Assembly: GCA_009193035.1 (NCBI GenBank)
Contig: SWDT01000088.1
Span: 1-36,632, forward strand
Source of the DNA: Halicephalobus mephisto
Taxonomy: Eukaryota; Nematoda; Chromadorea; Rhabditida; Panagrolaimidae
Length of the DNA stretch: 36,632 nucleotides
Direction of reading: 5' to 3'
Shown here: positions 1 to 9,188 of the stretch, piece by piece
Position numbering within the stretch: the stretch's first letter is position 1
Layout: every line of letters starts with the position of its first letter
Translations under genes and position numbers: made by a program
The notes under the pieces: generated by a model
Databases searched by the model: none
Seen by the model: the letters and a program-made list of their open reading frames with translations, nothing else
What the model was told of the DNA's origin: nothing

Positions 1-244
1 ATCTGTGGCATTTGACAGAAAAGCCAAGAACTCTTAATCAAGATAGTTTAAGCTGCAAATGACTTACTTTTGAGCCTCATTTTACTGCATAAGACTAACA
101 GTTGCTTTCACTTGTCCATAATGTTTATTCCTGAGTTTGTTACTGAACTCAAATCAGTCTACAACAAATTGTTCAGAATTGTTATTAGTTTTCTTGGATT
201 CAGATGCTTTCAAAGATACTAGTAGAAGGAAAAGCAGTGTCTCT

Positions 245-925
245 AAGTCATTTTTATCCAACTCTGCAGCTCCCCCATCAATTCATTTGTTAATATAATT
301 CATAGTTTATCATTCGAGACAGTTAATGAAGGCTACAAACTCGAGGGGACGGATTTTCACTCATTTGTTGAGTCATTCCACAACCTCTTCATCAGTCGCT
401 CTATTAAAGACTTTTTATCTTACTGTCTGGAGTTCCTCTTGATTAATTTAGATTGAATTCCTTCCAGAGAACCCAGTGAAAGCAAAAAGAATTCATTTCT
501 ACCGATTTCTGTTAAATTCCACAACCACTCCATCAACATGTTCATCGACAGGTCATCGTTATCATTCGAAACTCCTGCTGGTAGTCTTGGGTATGAATTT
601 CTAAAGGAAATTTAATCAAATAACAAGTGCACTTTTACTCATTTTCGTGAAATTCCAGGACCTTGCTATCCAAGAATTTTACCTCACTGGGACTCTTGTT
701 GATTCCTTGAGACTCGTTTGATTCTAGAAGATCAGATAAAGCTGGAAATTAAATTTCCACTCAGTTCTACAACTCCTGCATGAATAAACAATCAGTCAAC
801 TGTTTGAAAGTGCTGTTGATGTTGTCATACCTGCAGTTTAAATTTACTTAATTAGATTAAAGTGAGGGTTTTTATCCATTTTTATTAGATTTCACAGTCT
901 CTCCATTAATGTATCTACTAACAAC
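245..925 (+). repeat. Degenerate tandem repeats in the rDNA spacer, left arm
   Basis: A weakly conserved unit of roughly 100-145 bases recurs about six times. Each copy carries a stretch like TTTTCACTCATTT followed by a core resembling CCACAACCTCTTCATCA. Variants of the core are visible near 264, 378, 520, 656, 768 and 890 (for example CCACAACCACTCCATCAA and CTACAACTCCTGCATGAA). Subrepeats of this size are common in rDNA intergenic spacers. The remainder of 1-950 shows nothing else. Confidence 0.6.
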
Positions 926-955
926 ATAATTTCGGTTGATTTTTATAAGCATTGG

Positions 956-1171
956 ATGAAAAAAGAACAATCAAAATCACTTCCAAATCAATCTCACTCA
1001 GTTGCAGACAAAAGCAACGTTAAACGGCTGATTGGCGTGGATGGACAAAATGCCAAGCGCCGTTGTGTTCCAGTTGGAACCTCGTCGGGTTCTCTACTCC
1101 AGTCAGTACTTGATCCGAAAGCATTTAATGCCGGTCGGGCACTACTGATATTTAAATTCGTTTTCAAATAA
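956..1171 (+). other. Conserved spacer island with a 71-codon open frame (left arm)
   Basis: An island of less AT-rich sequence inside the spacer. It contains an ATG-initiated frame of 71 codons that is open in both arms. The two copies have the same length and differ by about four substitutions, three of them changing a residue, with no indel, although indels are common elsewhere in the arms. No family is recognised. It may be a conserved spacer or terminator element, not a gene; the low number of differences is not proof of protein-level selection. Confidence 0.25.
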
Positions 1172-1221
1172 AATTACATGTATTACAAAAGAGATTTTTC
1201 TAATTAATATAATTCAGGATA

Positions 1222-1600
1222 GGTACCCTGACCCCCTATCCCCAGTCTGAACTGCTCTGGAGTACTGTGGAGATGCTGAAAATAATAAATTTAGACATTC
1301 AATGGTTTTAAAACAAAATATTTTCTATTAAAAGAAGTACTACACCTTATATTCCTTGATAAATTGTTAAATTTCCCTAGATTTCCTAGGAACCCCTTGC
1401 ACCCCCAACCCTCGAGACCTTCGAGCACATTCTTAAATTACTCAAAATAATTATTTCGAGCATCAAGGAACCCCATAAGAGGGAATTTCCTACCAAAAAT
1501 TACACCTTTTCATTAAATTGCTAATAAAAAGGTGTGTTTCCCCGGATTTCCTGGGAGTACCCCCTACCCGGCCGGTGGAAACTGATGGGTTACTCTTACT
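1222..1600 (+). repeat. C-rich duplicated spacer block upstream of the candidate spacer promoter
   Basis: Starts with GGTACCCTGACCCCCTATCC, which matches the pyrimidine-rich tract upstream of the 18S promoter block (around 4191-4206). It then holds two related units of about 170 bases, each with a TTTCC(C)(C)-GATTTCCTRGGA core followed by a C-run (around 1370-1400 and 1540-1570). A near-perfect AT palindrome sits at about 1440-1460 (CTCAAAATAATTATTTCGAG). Mirror copy at about 14670-15050. Confidence 0.45.
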
Positions 1601-1649
1601 GAGCACCCTCGATTCCTATGGAATCAACTCTGGACCCCTAGGGGGCCGG

Positions 1650-1935
1650 AACAAAAATTTTACAAAGTGAACAACCTCACTTAAAAACATGCCCGCAGAG
1701 GCGTAAGGTTGACAGCTGGTCTGCCCTGAGAGAACGAGCGCGGCTTCCAACGGGCGGCTGCCGTTGTTCCTCTCGGTGCATGCGTCCGGCCTTACCCGAC
1801 TCAACAGGCACTAGCGTATGCGACGGCTCGTTGGTCGGTCGATAGACGGTTAGAACCAGTGCAACTACGATTGCAAGTGGTTCGCCGTTTTTTTCTATAT
1901 CGGTCGCTCGTTAAAAACACGGGCATATGGAATCG
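1650..1935 (+). promoter_or_regulatory. Candidate RNA polymerase I spacer promoter, left arm
   Basis: This GC-rich block is homologous to the block just upstream of 18S (4850-5165). Shared landmarks in the same order are TTACAAARTGAACAA, a GCC-CTGAGAGAA/CCCGAGAAA element, TCTCGG-GCATG, GGCCTTA, GGTTAGAAC and AGTGGTTCG, ending with TATRTCGGT. A second copy of the gene promoter within the spacer is the usual layout of spacer promoters in animal rDNA. That it initiates transcription is inferred from position and duplication only; no experiment or profile was consulted. Confidence 0.5.
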
Positions 1936-2205
1936 GTCCGTTGGACTTGATTCCTTAACAAAAAAGCGATGCAACGGGGAAATAGTTGTTGCAAGGCTTG
2001 CGCTTATGGTCTGGAGCGTAGTGCAGCAATATCTATTGCCGTATGTGTTGCGCCGTTGGGCCAGAACGATGCTCTTTTCCGTTACGTCCGCGGGCAATGC
2101 ACCTGTAATAGAGCTGCACGTATGTGCCAGTGCCGTTGGCAAAGGCTAGCAGCAACTTCCCCTCGACTTGTCTAAACAAACGGCAACTACTCCTGTGTCT
2201 ACAAT

Positions 2206-3860
2206 ACTTCAGCATGCGGCTACTTGTTGGAATGAGGATTAACAACAGCCGCTAGCTGAAGTAACCATTAATCAATTATTTCAGGTGATACTGCTTCAAC
2301 ACAAGGATCGTCGGCGATTCCTATCAACTATGTGTCTACATCTCCATCGACTCTTCTAATCGACTTTAATTGCTTCAGGTGTCAGCATTAATCGTCGGAC
2401 GGAGATGCTATATACTTCAAGAGACTAATGACTTGGAGTATATGTAAGTGGTCGTCGTATTCATCAACTGCTAGCGGCAATTCCTGTCTACTGCGCATTG
2501 GGTTCTCTGTTATGAGACGAGGATAGCAGGGTCCTCTCCATCACGGAGCACTAACTGCGGACCTTGTTGGCATTGTTGTTGGTAAGGGTTCTGTTAATAA
2601 GCAGTTTTAATAATTAATAATTTAATAACTGATAATAAACTAAATGCTTATTAACTATTCTACCAACAGTCGACCTCGAAGAGAGGTTGATGATGTCAAC
2701 ACGTGTATCTCAGGGCTGGATGCACAGGGTCCGGGTTGGTGTGAGTGGTGGTTCTCATTGAACTTCCAATGCTCTTAATGATAATAATAGTAATGATATT
2801 GGACTTGGCAGTTGAGAGCAATCCGCCCTAGTCGGAACTAATTGCAGTTTATAGCTGTATCCATTAATCGGTCTGTATATGGATGCTGTTGAACAAAGTC
2901 CACGGCAACTTTGTATCCGGGAACTGCTTTAGTCGGAACGTAGATGTAGTTGACGTCGGTTCCTTTATTAGACAGTCCATGAAGTAATCATGGGGCTAGA
3001 TCGGCTAGGACTGTTTATAAAGGAACTGCCTCAACTGCATCTATGCTTCGACTACTTATGAGTAAGCAGTTGCCATATGTAGTAGAGCATCTCGAGACAG
3101 AGTTATACGGCGACTCTGCATTGAGGAGATGCTCCTACACGAAGAAGACTGATTAATAAGAGATTATAAACTGCAATTAGTTCAATTTGACTGTATCTAG
3201 TCAGCTATCCAGTTGACTGAGATACTGTTAATAATAATAATGATAATAATTATATCCGTTTCAGTAACATTGCGACAACGTGCATGATCGATGCACAAGT
3301 GCCCTGGTTTGATCTGGAGCGACGGGTTAATTTCTGTCGCTTTGTGGATCAGCGATGATCCTTTGACAGGGCTGTGATCACTCTCGTTGATTGTCCTCAA
3401 TAGACAGCATCTACTTTATGTGGTGCTGAAACTGGACTTTTGATGGAGAATGGACAAGAGTGATCCAAACATATGTAATGCAATTGAATTACATTCATTC
3501 CTGATAACTCCATATCTTCATCCATATTGACAGAGTTTTAATTAGTTGATATGGATGAAGATGTGGAACCTTGTTAGGAATGAAGATATGTAATCAAATT
3601 GTATACATATGTTTATGGACTGAATAACAGTTGTTATTTGGATGCTAATAATGGATGTAATGTGAATGTTATTTGGATTGATATTACATGTATTATTAGT
3701 ATCTGTTATTCAGTGCATAAACATATGTATATAATGAGATTACATATGCTTGTTTGATTCAATTGATTACTAGATGTTATTGTTGTTAAATGATGATAAT
3801 GATGATATCTAGTAATTAGTTGGATTAGACGAGATGTGATTTGATTGGATTGTGTGTTGT
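2206..3860. repeat. Array of large imperfect stem-loops in the rDNA spacer, left arm
   Basis: The stretch is built from consecutive inverted repeats. Clear ones are 2206-2262 (ACTTCAGCATGCGGCT pairing with AGCCGCTAGCTGAAGT), about 2409-2443, about 2578-2670 (GTTGGTAAGG with CTACCAAC ends), 2931-3053 (stem of about 46 bases, loop about 28), 3079-3138, 3193-3225, about 3280-3297, 3467-3614 (stem about 65), 3620-3713 (CTGAATAACAG with CTGTTATTCAG) and about 3763-3826. Loops are often AT or trinucleotide (ATA/GAT) runs. No protein-coding signal is credible here. Function is unknown: termination, replication-fork barrier, or simply repeat growth. Confidence 0.75.
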
Positions 3861-4064
3861 CTTGATTTGAACTGATACATTTGTTTGCATTGGTTGAAAT
3901 GAAGACATTTGAGAAAAATAGTTTTGTTCCATAAATTGATGTTCTACCCCGACACAACTCTATATATATACATATATACTATATATACTTATATACAAAT
4001 ATATCTTGGATTTATGGGGTTCGGAACAGAAATTGAGGACGGTTCCGAAGAGAGGACTTGATTG

Positions 4065-4848
4065 GTGGTCGGTGGGGACTTGGAGGAGGTACCCCGACCC
4101 CCAGGTACCCCCACCCTGGGGTAGTACATCACTCGTCCGATTCGAGCAGGGATGGTGTTGAGGGTGGATGCAAACAACTACCCCGAGTACCCCGACCCCC
4201 TACCCCCAGGTACCCTGCACCCCACCCCTGTTCATTTGTCATGCACCCGGACACGCACTCCAGTCATCCCGAGATTGGTTCCCCGAAGTACCCCCAGGTA
4301 CCCCGTCCCCTACCCCTCCACCCTCGGTGTCCTTCTCATTCCGGTTACTCCACCTCCCCACTCACCCCGACCCCCGCTACCCCTCGTACCTTTACTGCTC
4401 CAACCCCTCCCCCTCCTCCGGGTACTCCTTGCTCTTGTCCTCGCCCTCCACTGTCCCCTGCCTTCCTTTTATTGAAACTAAGACTTATAATAAAAATAAA
4501 CTCTTCAGCAGTCCCTTCCTCTCAACTGCCCTCACCCCCACCCCTCCTGCAGTTCCCTCCTTTATTCCCTCTCCACCACTCGAAGAACCCCCGAGTACCC
4601 CAAGTACCCCGAGGTACCCGACCCCCCTCTGCCGTTCCCTCCTGCACTTCCCCTCCCTCTCCCGCTGCTCACTTTCCTCTCCTTCCCCTTCCCTGTCCCA
4701 CTCCAAACCGCCCTCGTCCCTTTGCTTCCCCTCCCCACTGCTTTCCCCTCGACCAACCTCCACCCGAAGTACCCCCTCCACCCCGAGTCTCCCTCAACCC
4801 CCCAGACCCCTTTCCCGCCCAAACTCCAGCCATTTCCCCCCAGAGCAC
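4065..4848 (+). repeat. Pyrimidine-rich tract with repeated GTACCCC motif, left arm
   Basis: About 800 bases in which the plus strand is almost entirely C and T, with many copies of GTACCCC / GGTACCCC, often separated by CGACCCCC or CAGGTACCC. Open frames across it (proline/serine-rich on plus, glycine/arginine-rich on minus) are composition artefacts: several frames are open at once on both strands. It lies directly upstream of the 18S promoter-like block, so an enhancer, pause or triplex/G-quadruplex-forming role is conceivable but unproven. Confidence 0.7.
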
Positions 4849-4849
4849 G

Positions 4850-5165
4850 AAAATTACAAAATGAACAAAGCACCTTTCTTCCTCTCCGGGCACGCGCGAG
4901 GCTGCCAGTTGGCTTGCCCCGAGAAAAAAGGCACGATTTCAACGGTCCCGCGCCGTACTTTCTCTCGGGGCATGGCCGCCGGGCCTTAGCAGCTGAGTCC
5001 GCAGCCGCGCATGCACTGGCTCGTTCGTCCCTAGTCGCACGGCTAATGTGCTTGTGGCGTTGCCCGTTTCTCGGACTCGACCGGATGGAGGGTTGGAGAG
5101 CGGTGGATGGAAGGTTAGAACTAGTATAGAAGTGGTTCGATGTATGTGTTATGTCGGTTACTAGA
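4850..5165 (+). promoter_or_regulatory. Candidate rDNA gene promoter block, left arm
   Basis: GC-rich block ending about 105 bases before 18S and homologous to 1650-1935. The last shared segment (GGTTAGAACTAG, AGTGGTTCG, then TATGTCGGT) ends near 5160, after which the sequence becomes AT-rich. If the transcription start lies in or just after this segment, the 5' external transcribed spacer is only ~110-150 bases. Start position is inferred, not seen. Confidence 0.5.
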
Positions 5166-5271
5166 GAAGGATAATTGTAAACTACACCAACATATGAAAA
5201 AAAAGCAATGTGATATTGAAAAAAAATTATAATACAATATATAAATAAATTTATTTATTTATAATAATAAA
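5166..5271 (+). other. Short AT-rich 5' external transcribed spacer, left arm
   Basis: AT-rich stretch with poly-A runs and TTTATTTATTTATAATAATA just before 18S. Mirror copy at about 10947-11052. Confidence 0.45.
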
Positions 5272-7024
5272 TATCTGATTGACCCTGTCTGATTGATGGT
5301 CATTTCAAAGATTAAGCCATGCATGTCTAAGTACATGTGAGTACACCGAAACCGCGCAAAGCTCATTACAACAGCTAAAATGTATACGTAGGATAAGATA
5401 AATGGATATCTGCGGTAAATCTGGAGCTAATACATGTAATAATATTTATTTATATAAATTATAAATAAATGCAGTTATTAGAACAAAACCAATGGGCATT
5501 TGCCCGATTTTGTTAACTCTGGATAATGCGTTACCATACAGATAAATTTCTGATGGAATTCCGTATTTGTATCTGCCCTATCAACTATATAACCGTGTAT
5601 TGAACGGTTATGGTGTTGCCGGGTAACGGAGAATTAGGGTTCGTCTCCGGAGAGAATGCCTTAAAAACGGCTTTCACATCCAAGGAAGGCAGCAGGCGCG
5701 AAAATTACCCATTCTCAGTACGAGGAGGTAGTGACGTGAAATGACAAGTTTTATTCTTTATAGGATAAAACATTGGAATGGTTTAATTTTAAATTCATTA
5801 AAGATTATCAATGAGAGGGCAAGTCTGGTGCCAGCAGCCGCGGTAATTCCAGCTCTCATACTGCATTGAATTGCTGTTGCGGTTAAAAAGTTCGTAGTTG
5901 CAAATGTACATAAAATTATGGTTTGTTTTTTTGACAATACTATAATTTGTGTAATAAAATATGTAGTTTATTTATAAATTACATATAGTTACTTTGAGTA
6001 AATCAGAGTGCCTAGAACAAGCGTTTAGCTTGAATGGTTGTGCATGGAATAACATAATAAAACATTAATATTTGTTTTGTTGGTTTTAATATTAATGAAT
6101 GATTAAAAGGAACAAACGGGGGTAAAAGTATTGTAAGGCGAGAGGTGAAATCGTGGACCCTTGCAAGACTATCTAAAGCGAAAGCATTACCAAGAATGTT
6201 TTCATTAATCAAGAACGAAAGTCAGAGGATCGAAGGCGATTAGATACCGCCCTAGTTCTGACCGTAAACTATGCCATCTAACGAGTCGGTGTCGGTTAAA
6301 TTATTGCCACTTTGACGAGTTATCCGGAAACGAAAGTCTTTCGGTTCCGGGGGAGTAGTGTTGCAAAACTGAAACTTAAAGGATTGACGGAAAGTCACCA
6401 CCAGAAATGGAGCCTGCGGCTTAATTTGACTCAACACGGGAAAACTCACCCGGTCTAGACACTAAAATGAATGACAGACTGATATATCTTTCAAGATATA
6501 GTGCAAAGTGGTGCATGGCCGTTCTTAGTTCGTGGAGTAATCTGTCTGGTTAATTTCGATAACGAACGAGACTAGAACATGGTTATTTTGTTATATAATT
6601 ATAATATATTATATAACAGCATAAATGGATATGCAAATTAAATTGCCTGAAAACTGGCAATAACAGGTCTGTTATGCCCTTAGTTGTCCGGGCCGCACGC
6701 GCGCTACAATGGAAATTGCAGTGTGTATAATAACTAAATTAAAAAATTTGGTTAAACATGTCAAATTATTCCGCATTTGGGATCCAAAACTGTAATTGTT
6801 TTTGTGAACGAGGAACTTCAAGTAAGTGTAAGTCATTAGCTTACGCTGATTACGTCCCTGTCTTTTGTACACACCGCCCGTCGCTGCCTAGAACTGAGTT
6901 GATTCGAGAAGATGGAGGAGATGATATATACTTGTATAGTATTAAATCCATTAATCGTATTGGCTTGAACCAGGCAAAAGTCGTAACAAGGTGGCCGTAG
7001 GTGAACCTGCGGGCCGGATCATTA
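5272..7024 (+). rRNA. 18S (small-subunit) ribosomal RNA, left arm
   Basis: Recognised from conserved segments in order: TCAAAGATTAAGCCATGCAT near the 5' end, AAGGAAGGCAGCAGGCGCG, GTGCCAGCAGCCGCGGTAAT, CGAAAGTCTTTCGGTTCCGG, CTCAACACGGGAAAACTCAC, GTGGTGCATGGCCGTTCTTA, CCGCACGCGCGCTACAATG, TTGTACACACCGCCCGTCGC and GTCGTAACAAGG before the GGATCATTA 3' end. Length about 1753. Variable regions are very AT-rich. Odd bases at usually invariant places: GAAATCGTGG at 6147-6156 lacks one T, and AAAGGATTG at 6378-6386 lacks one A. These suggest a decaying orphan copy or sequence error. Confidence 0.95.
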
Positions 7025-7262
7025 GTATTTAGTTATGATTTTTAATTTATTTGTGTATATTTTTTTTAATTAAAAGTATACATATACAATATTTATTGGC
7101 AATATGAAAATTTGGTATCTGACATAGAAATGGAGAGAAATGCCAAGTCTCTCCCTATGAAAGTTTCTATGGATATCCACTAGTGGACAGATTTAATGAT
7201 CTTTTAATATATATAAAAGACGCCATTATTTTAATTTATATACATAATCTTAAATAATTAAA
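7025..7262 (+). other. Internal transcribed spacer 1, left arm
   Basis: AT-rich spacer between 18S and 5.8S. It contains a clear hairpin: AGAAATGGAGAGAAATGCCA on one side against CTCTCCCTATGAAAGTTTCT on the other (about 7126-7170). Boundaries are approximate. Confidence 0.8.
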
Positions 7263-7421
7263 TACAAGCTTGATCGTTGGATCACTTGGCTCACGGTCGA
7301 TGAAGAACGTAGCTAGCTACTTAAGTAACATGACTTGCAAACTACATGATTGTCAAAGTTTCCAATGCAAATTGCACCCATGGTTTCCAACCTTGGGTCT
7401 ATCTGTTTGAGATCCATAATC
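7263..7421 (+). rRNA. 5.8S ribosomal RNA, left arm
   Basis: Carries the diagnostic GGATCACTTGGCTC and CGATGAAGAACGTAGC segments, then a divergent 3' half, followed by AT-rich ITS2. About 159 bases, the normal size. Ends are placed by comparison with the usual 5.8S start/stop and are accurate to a few bases. Confidence 0.9.
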
Positions 7422-7595
7422 AAAAATACATGTATTTTGATATTTTAATACAAGACTATTGTTCTTAGTCTTTTAATAATTTTTATTAAATACAAATAGA
7501 AATTACTTTAAATAATAAAAAAGTATTATAGAATATGTAATATATTTATTCTTAACAATACAAATGTTATATTTAAAGAATAATTCAAAATAATG
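7422..7595 (+). other. Internal transcribed spacer 2, left arm
   Basis: Very AT-rich spacer between 5.8S and 28S, with an AAAGACTA/TAGTCTTTT-type stem around 7450-7475. Boundaries approximate. Confidence 0.75.
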
Positions 7596-8028
7596 GACTC
7601 AAATCAGATAGGATGACCCGCTGAACTTAAGCATATCAGTAAGCGGAGGAAAAGAAACCAACAAGGATTCCCTTAGTAACTGCGAGTGAACAGGGAAGAG
7701 CTCAGCGCTGAATCTCTGTGGTTTAAATACTGTCAGCGAACTGTAGCGTATAGGAATATATTATGGCATTATGTAAATATTCAAGTTCTCGTTGATTCGA
7801 GTTCCATAGAAGGTTTAAGACCTGTCGAGTATTTAACATTTTGTCAATAATTTATTCTTATGAGTCGGGTTGTTTGGAAACGCAGCCCAAAGTAGGTGGT
7901 AAACTCCATCTAAAGCTAAATATAACCGTGAGACCAATAGCAAACAAGTACCGTGAGGGAAAGTTGAAAAGTACTCTGAAGAGAGAGTTAAAAGAACGTG
8001 AAAACGATCAAGTGGAAGCAAACAGGTC
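7596..8028 (+). rRNA. 28S (large-subunit) ribosomal RNA, 5' fragment only, left arm
   Basis: Begins GACTCAAATCAGATAGGATG, followed by the invariant CGCTGAACTTAAGCATATCA and GCGGAGGAAAAGAAACCAAC and TAGTAACTGCGAGTGAACAG. It ends soon after GTTAAAAGAACGTGAAAACG, i.e. at the D1/D2 boundary, ~430 bases into a gene that should exceed 3 kb. The sequence then enters the palindrome centre. This unit cannot make a full 28S from the DNA shown. Confidence 0.9.
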
Positions 8029-8030
8029 TA

Positions 8031-8172
8031 TTGAAAGATGTATAGTTTTCTATATATCTCTTAATATATATATATTATTATAATTTTATTATTATAAGAG
8101 ACATTTTTTAAAAGAATCCTTATAATTATATAATTATATATATATATATTAATTATAAGATTTATGATAGTT
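8031..8172. other. AT-rich asymmetric centre of the rDNA palindrome
   Basis: The arms stop matching after AACAGGT in 28S. The ~140 bases between them are almost pure A/T with runs of TA repeats and hold two local hairpins of their own: one around 8056-8102 (CTCTTAATA pairing with TATAAGAG) and one around 8120-8161 (CTTATAATTA pairing with TAATTATAAG). The location corresponds to the start of the 28S D2 expansion segment. AT hairpins of this type are plausible sites of template switching. Confidence 0.7.
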
Positions 8173-8605
8173 ACCTGTTTGACCCGTCATTGATCGTTTT
8201 CACGTTCTTTTAACTCTCCTTCAGAGTACTTTTCAACTTTCCCTCACGGTACTTGTTTGCTATTGGTCTCACGGTTATATTTAGCTTTAGATGGAGTTTA
8301 CCACCTACTTTGGGCTGCGTTTCCAAACAACCCGACTCATAAGAATAAATTATTGACAAAATGTTAAATACTCGACAGGTCTTAAACCTTCTATGGAACT
8401 CGAATCAACGAGAACTTGAATATTTTTACATTAATGCCATAATATATTCCTATACGCTACAGTTCGCTGCAGTATTTAAACCACAGAGATTCAGCGCTGA
8501 GCTCTTCCTGTTCACTCGCAGTTACTAAGGGAATCCTTGTTGGTTTCTTTTCCTCCGCTTACTGATATGCTTAAGTTCAGCGGGTCATCCTATCTGATTT
8601 GAGTC
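8173..8605 (-). rRNA. 28S ribosomal RNA, 5' fragment only, right arm
   Basis: Mirror copy of 7596-8028, truncated at the same D1/D2 point. The fragments meet tail to tail across the AT centre. Confidence 0.9.
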
Positions 8606-8787
8606 CATTATTTTGAATTATCTTTAAATAATAACATGTATTGTTAAGAATAAATATTACTATAATATTTATACATATTCTATAATACTTTTATTATTTA
8701 AGTAATTTCTATTTGTATTTAATAAAAATTATTAAAAGACTAAGAACAATAGTCTTGTATTAAAATATACAAATACATGTATATTTT
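8606..8787 (-). other. Internal transcribed spacer 2, right arm
   Basis: Mirror of 7422-7595, AT-rich, with small length differences (for example a shortened/expanded TACATGTAT run near 8633-8680). Confidence 0.7.
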
Positions 8788-8949
8788 GATTATGGATCTC
8801 AAACAGATAGACCAAAGGTTGGAAAACCATGAGGTGCAATTTGCATTGGAAACCTTGACAATCATGTAGTTTGCAAGTCATGTTACTTAACGTAGCTAGC
8901 TACGTTCTTCATCGACCCGTGAGCCAAGTATGCCAACGATCAAGCTTGT
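8788..8949 (-). rRNA. 5.8S ribosomal RNA, right arm
   Basis: Mirror of the left 5.8S. The minus strand reads GGCATACTTGGCTC where the left arm has the standard GGATCACTTGGCTC, and CGGGTCGATGAAGAACG with an extra G. The first change hits a strongly conserved segment. Confidence 0.88.
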
Positions 8950-9188
8950 ATTTAAATTATTTAAAGATTATGTATATAAATTAAAATAATGGCTCTTTTA
9001 TATATATTAAAAGATCATTAAATCTGTCCACTAGTGGATATCCATAGAAACTTTCATAGGGAGAGACTTGGCATTTCTCTCCATTTCTATGTCAGATACC
9101 AAAATTTTCATATAGCCAATAAATATTGTATATGTATACTTTTAATTAAAAAATATACACAAATAAATTAAAAATCATAACTAAATAC
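8950..9188 (-). other. Internal transcribed spacer 1, right arm
   Basis: Mirror of 7025-7262, with the same hairpin retained around 9042-9088. Confidence 0.75.

Larger units (their letters stand above)
1..8030 (+). repeat. Left arm of giant rDNA inverted repeat
   Basis: The first bases of the window (ATCTGTGGCA) reappear as the reverse complement at 16257-16266, and the match continues inward to about 8030 against 8173. The coordinate sum falls only from 16267 at the outer end to about 16203 at the centre, so the arms are nearly collinear with small indels. The arm carries spacer, 18S, ITS1, 5.8S, ITS2 and a 5' piece of 28S. The arms are not identical: transitions and short indels are scattered throughout, densest in the spacer. 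The arm runs off the start of the window, so its outer limit is unknown. Confidence 0.95.

Noticed and set aside
1616..2245. Several 60-113 codon frames on both strands
   Set aside because: Located in the GC-rich candidate spacer promoter; mutually overlapping, no domain, and not all conserved between arms.
4058..5129. Long overlapping frames (up to 273 codons, Pro/Ser-rich on plus, Gly/Arg-rich on minus), with mirrors at 11054-12222
   Set aside because: They arise from the stop-poor pyrimidine tract; several frames on both strands are open together and they run into the rDNA promoter-like block.
1..5271. 5S rRNA or spliced-leader RNA gene in the spacer
   Set aside because: No recognisable 5S internal control region or SL1-like leader was found by eye on either strand.
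6012..8083. Short frames across 18S and 28S on both strands
   Set aside because: They lie inside clearly recognisable rRNA genes.
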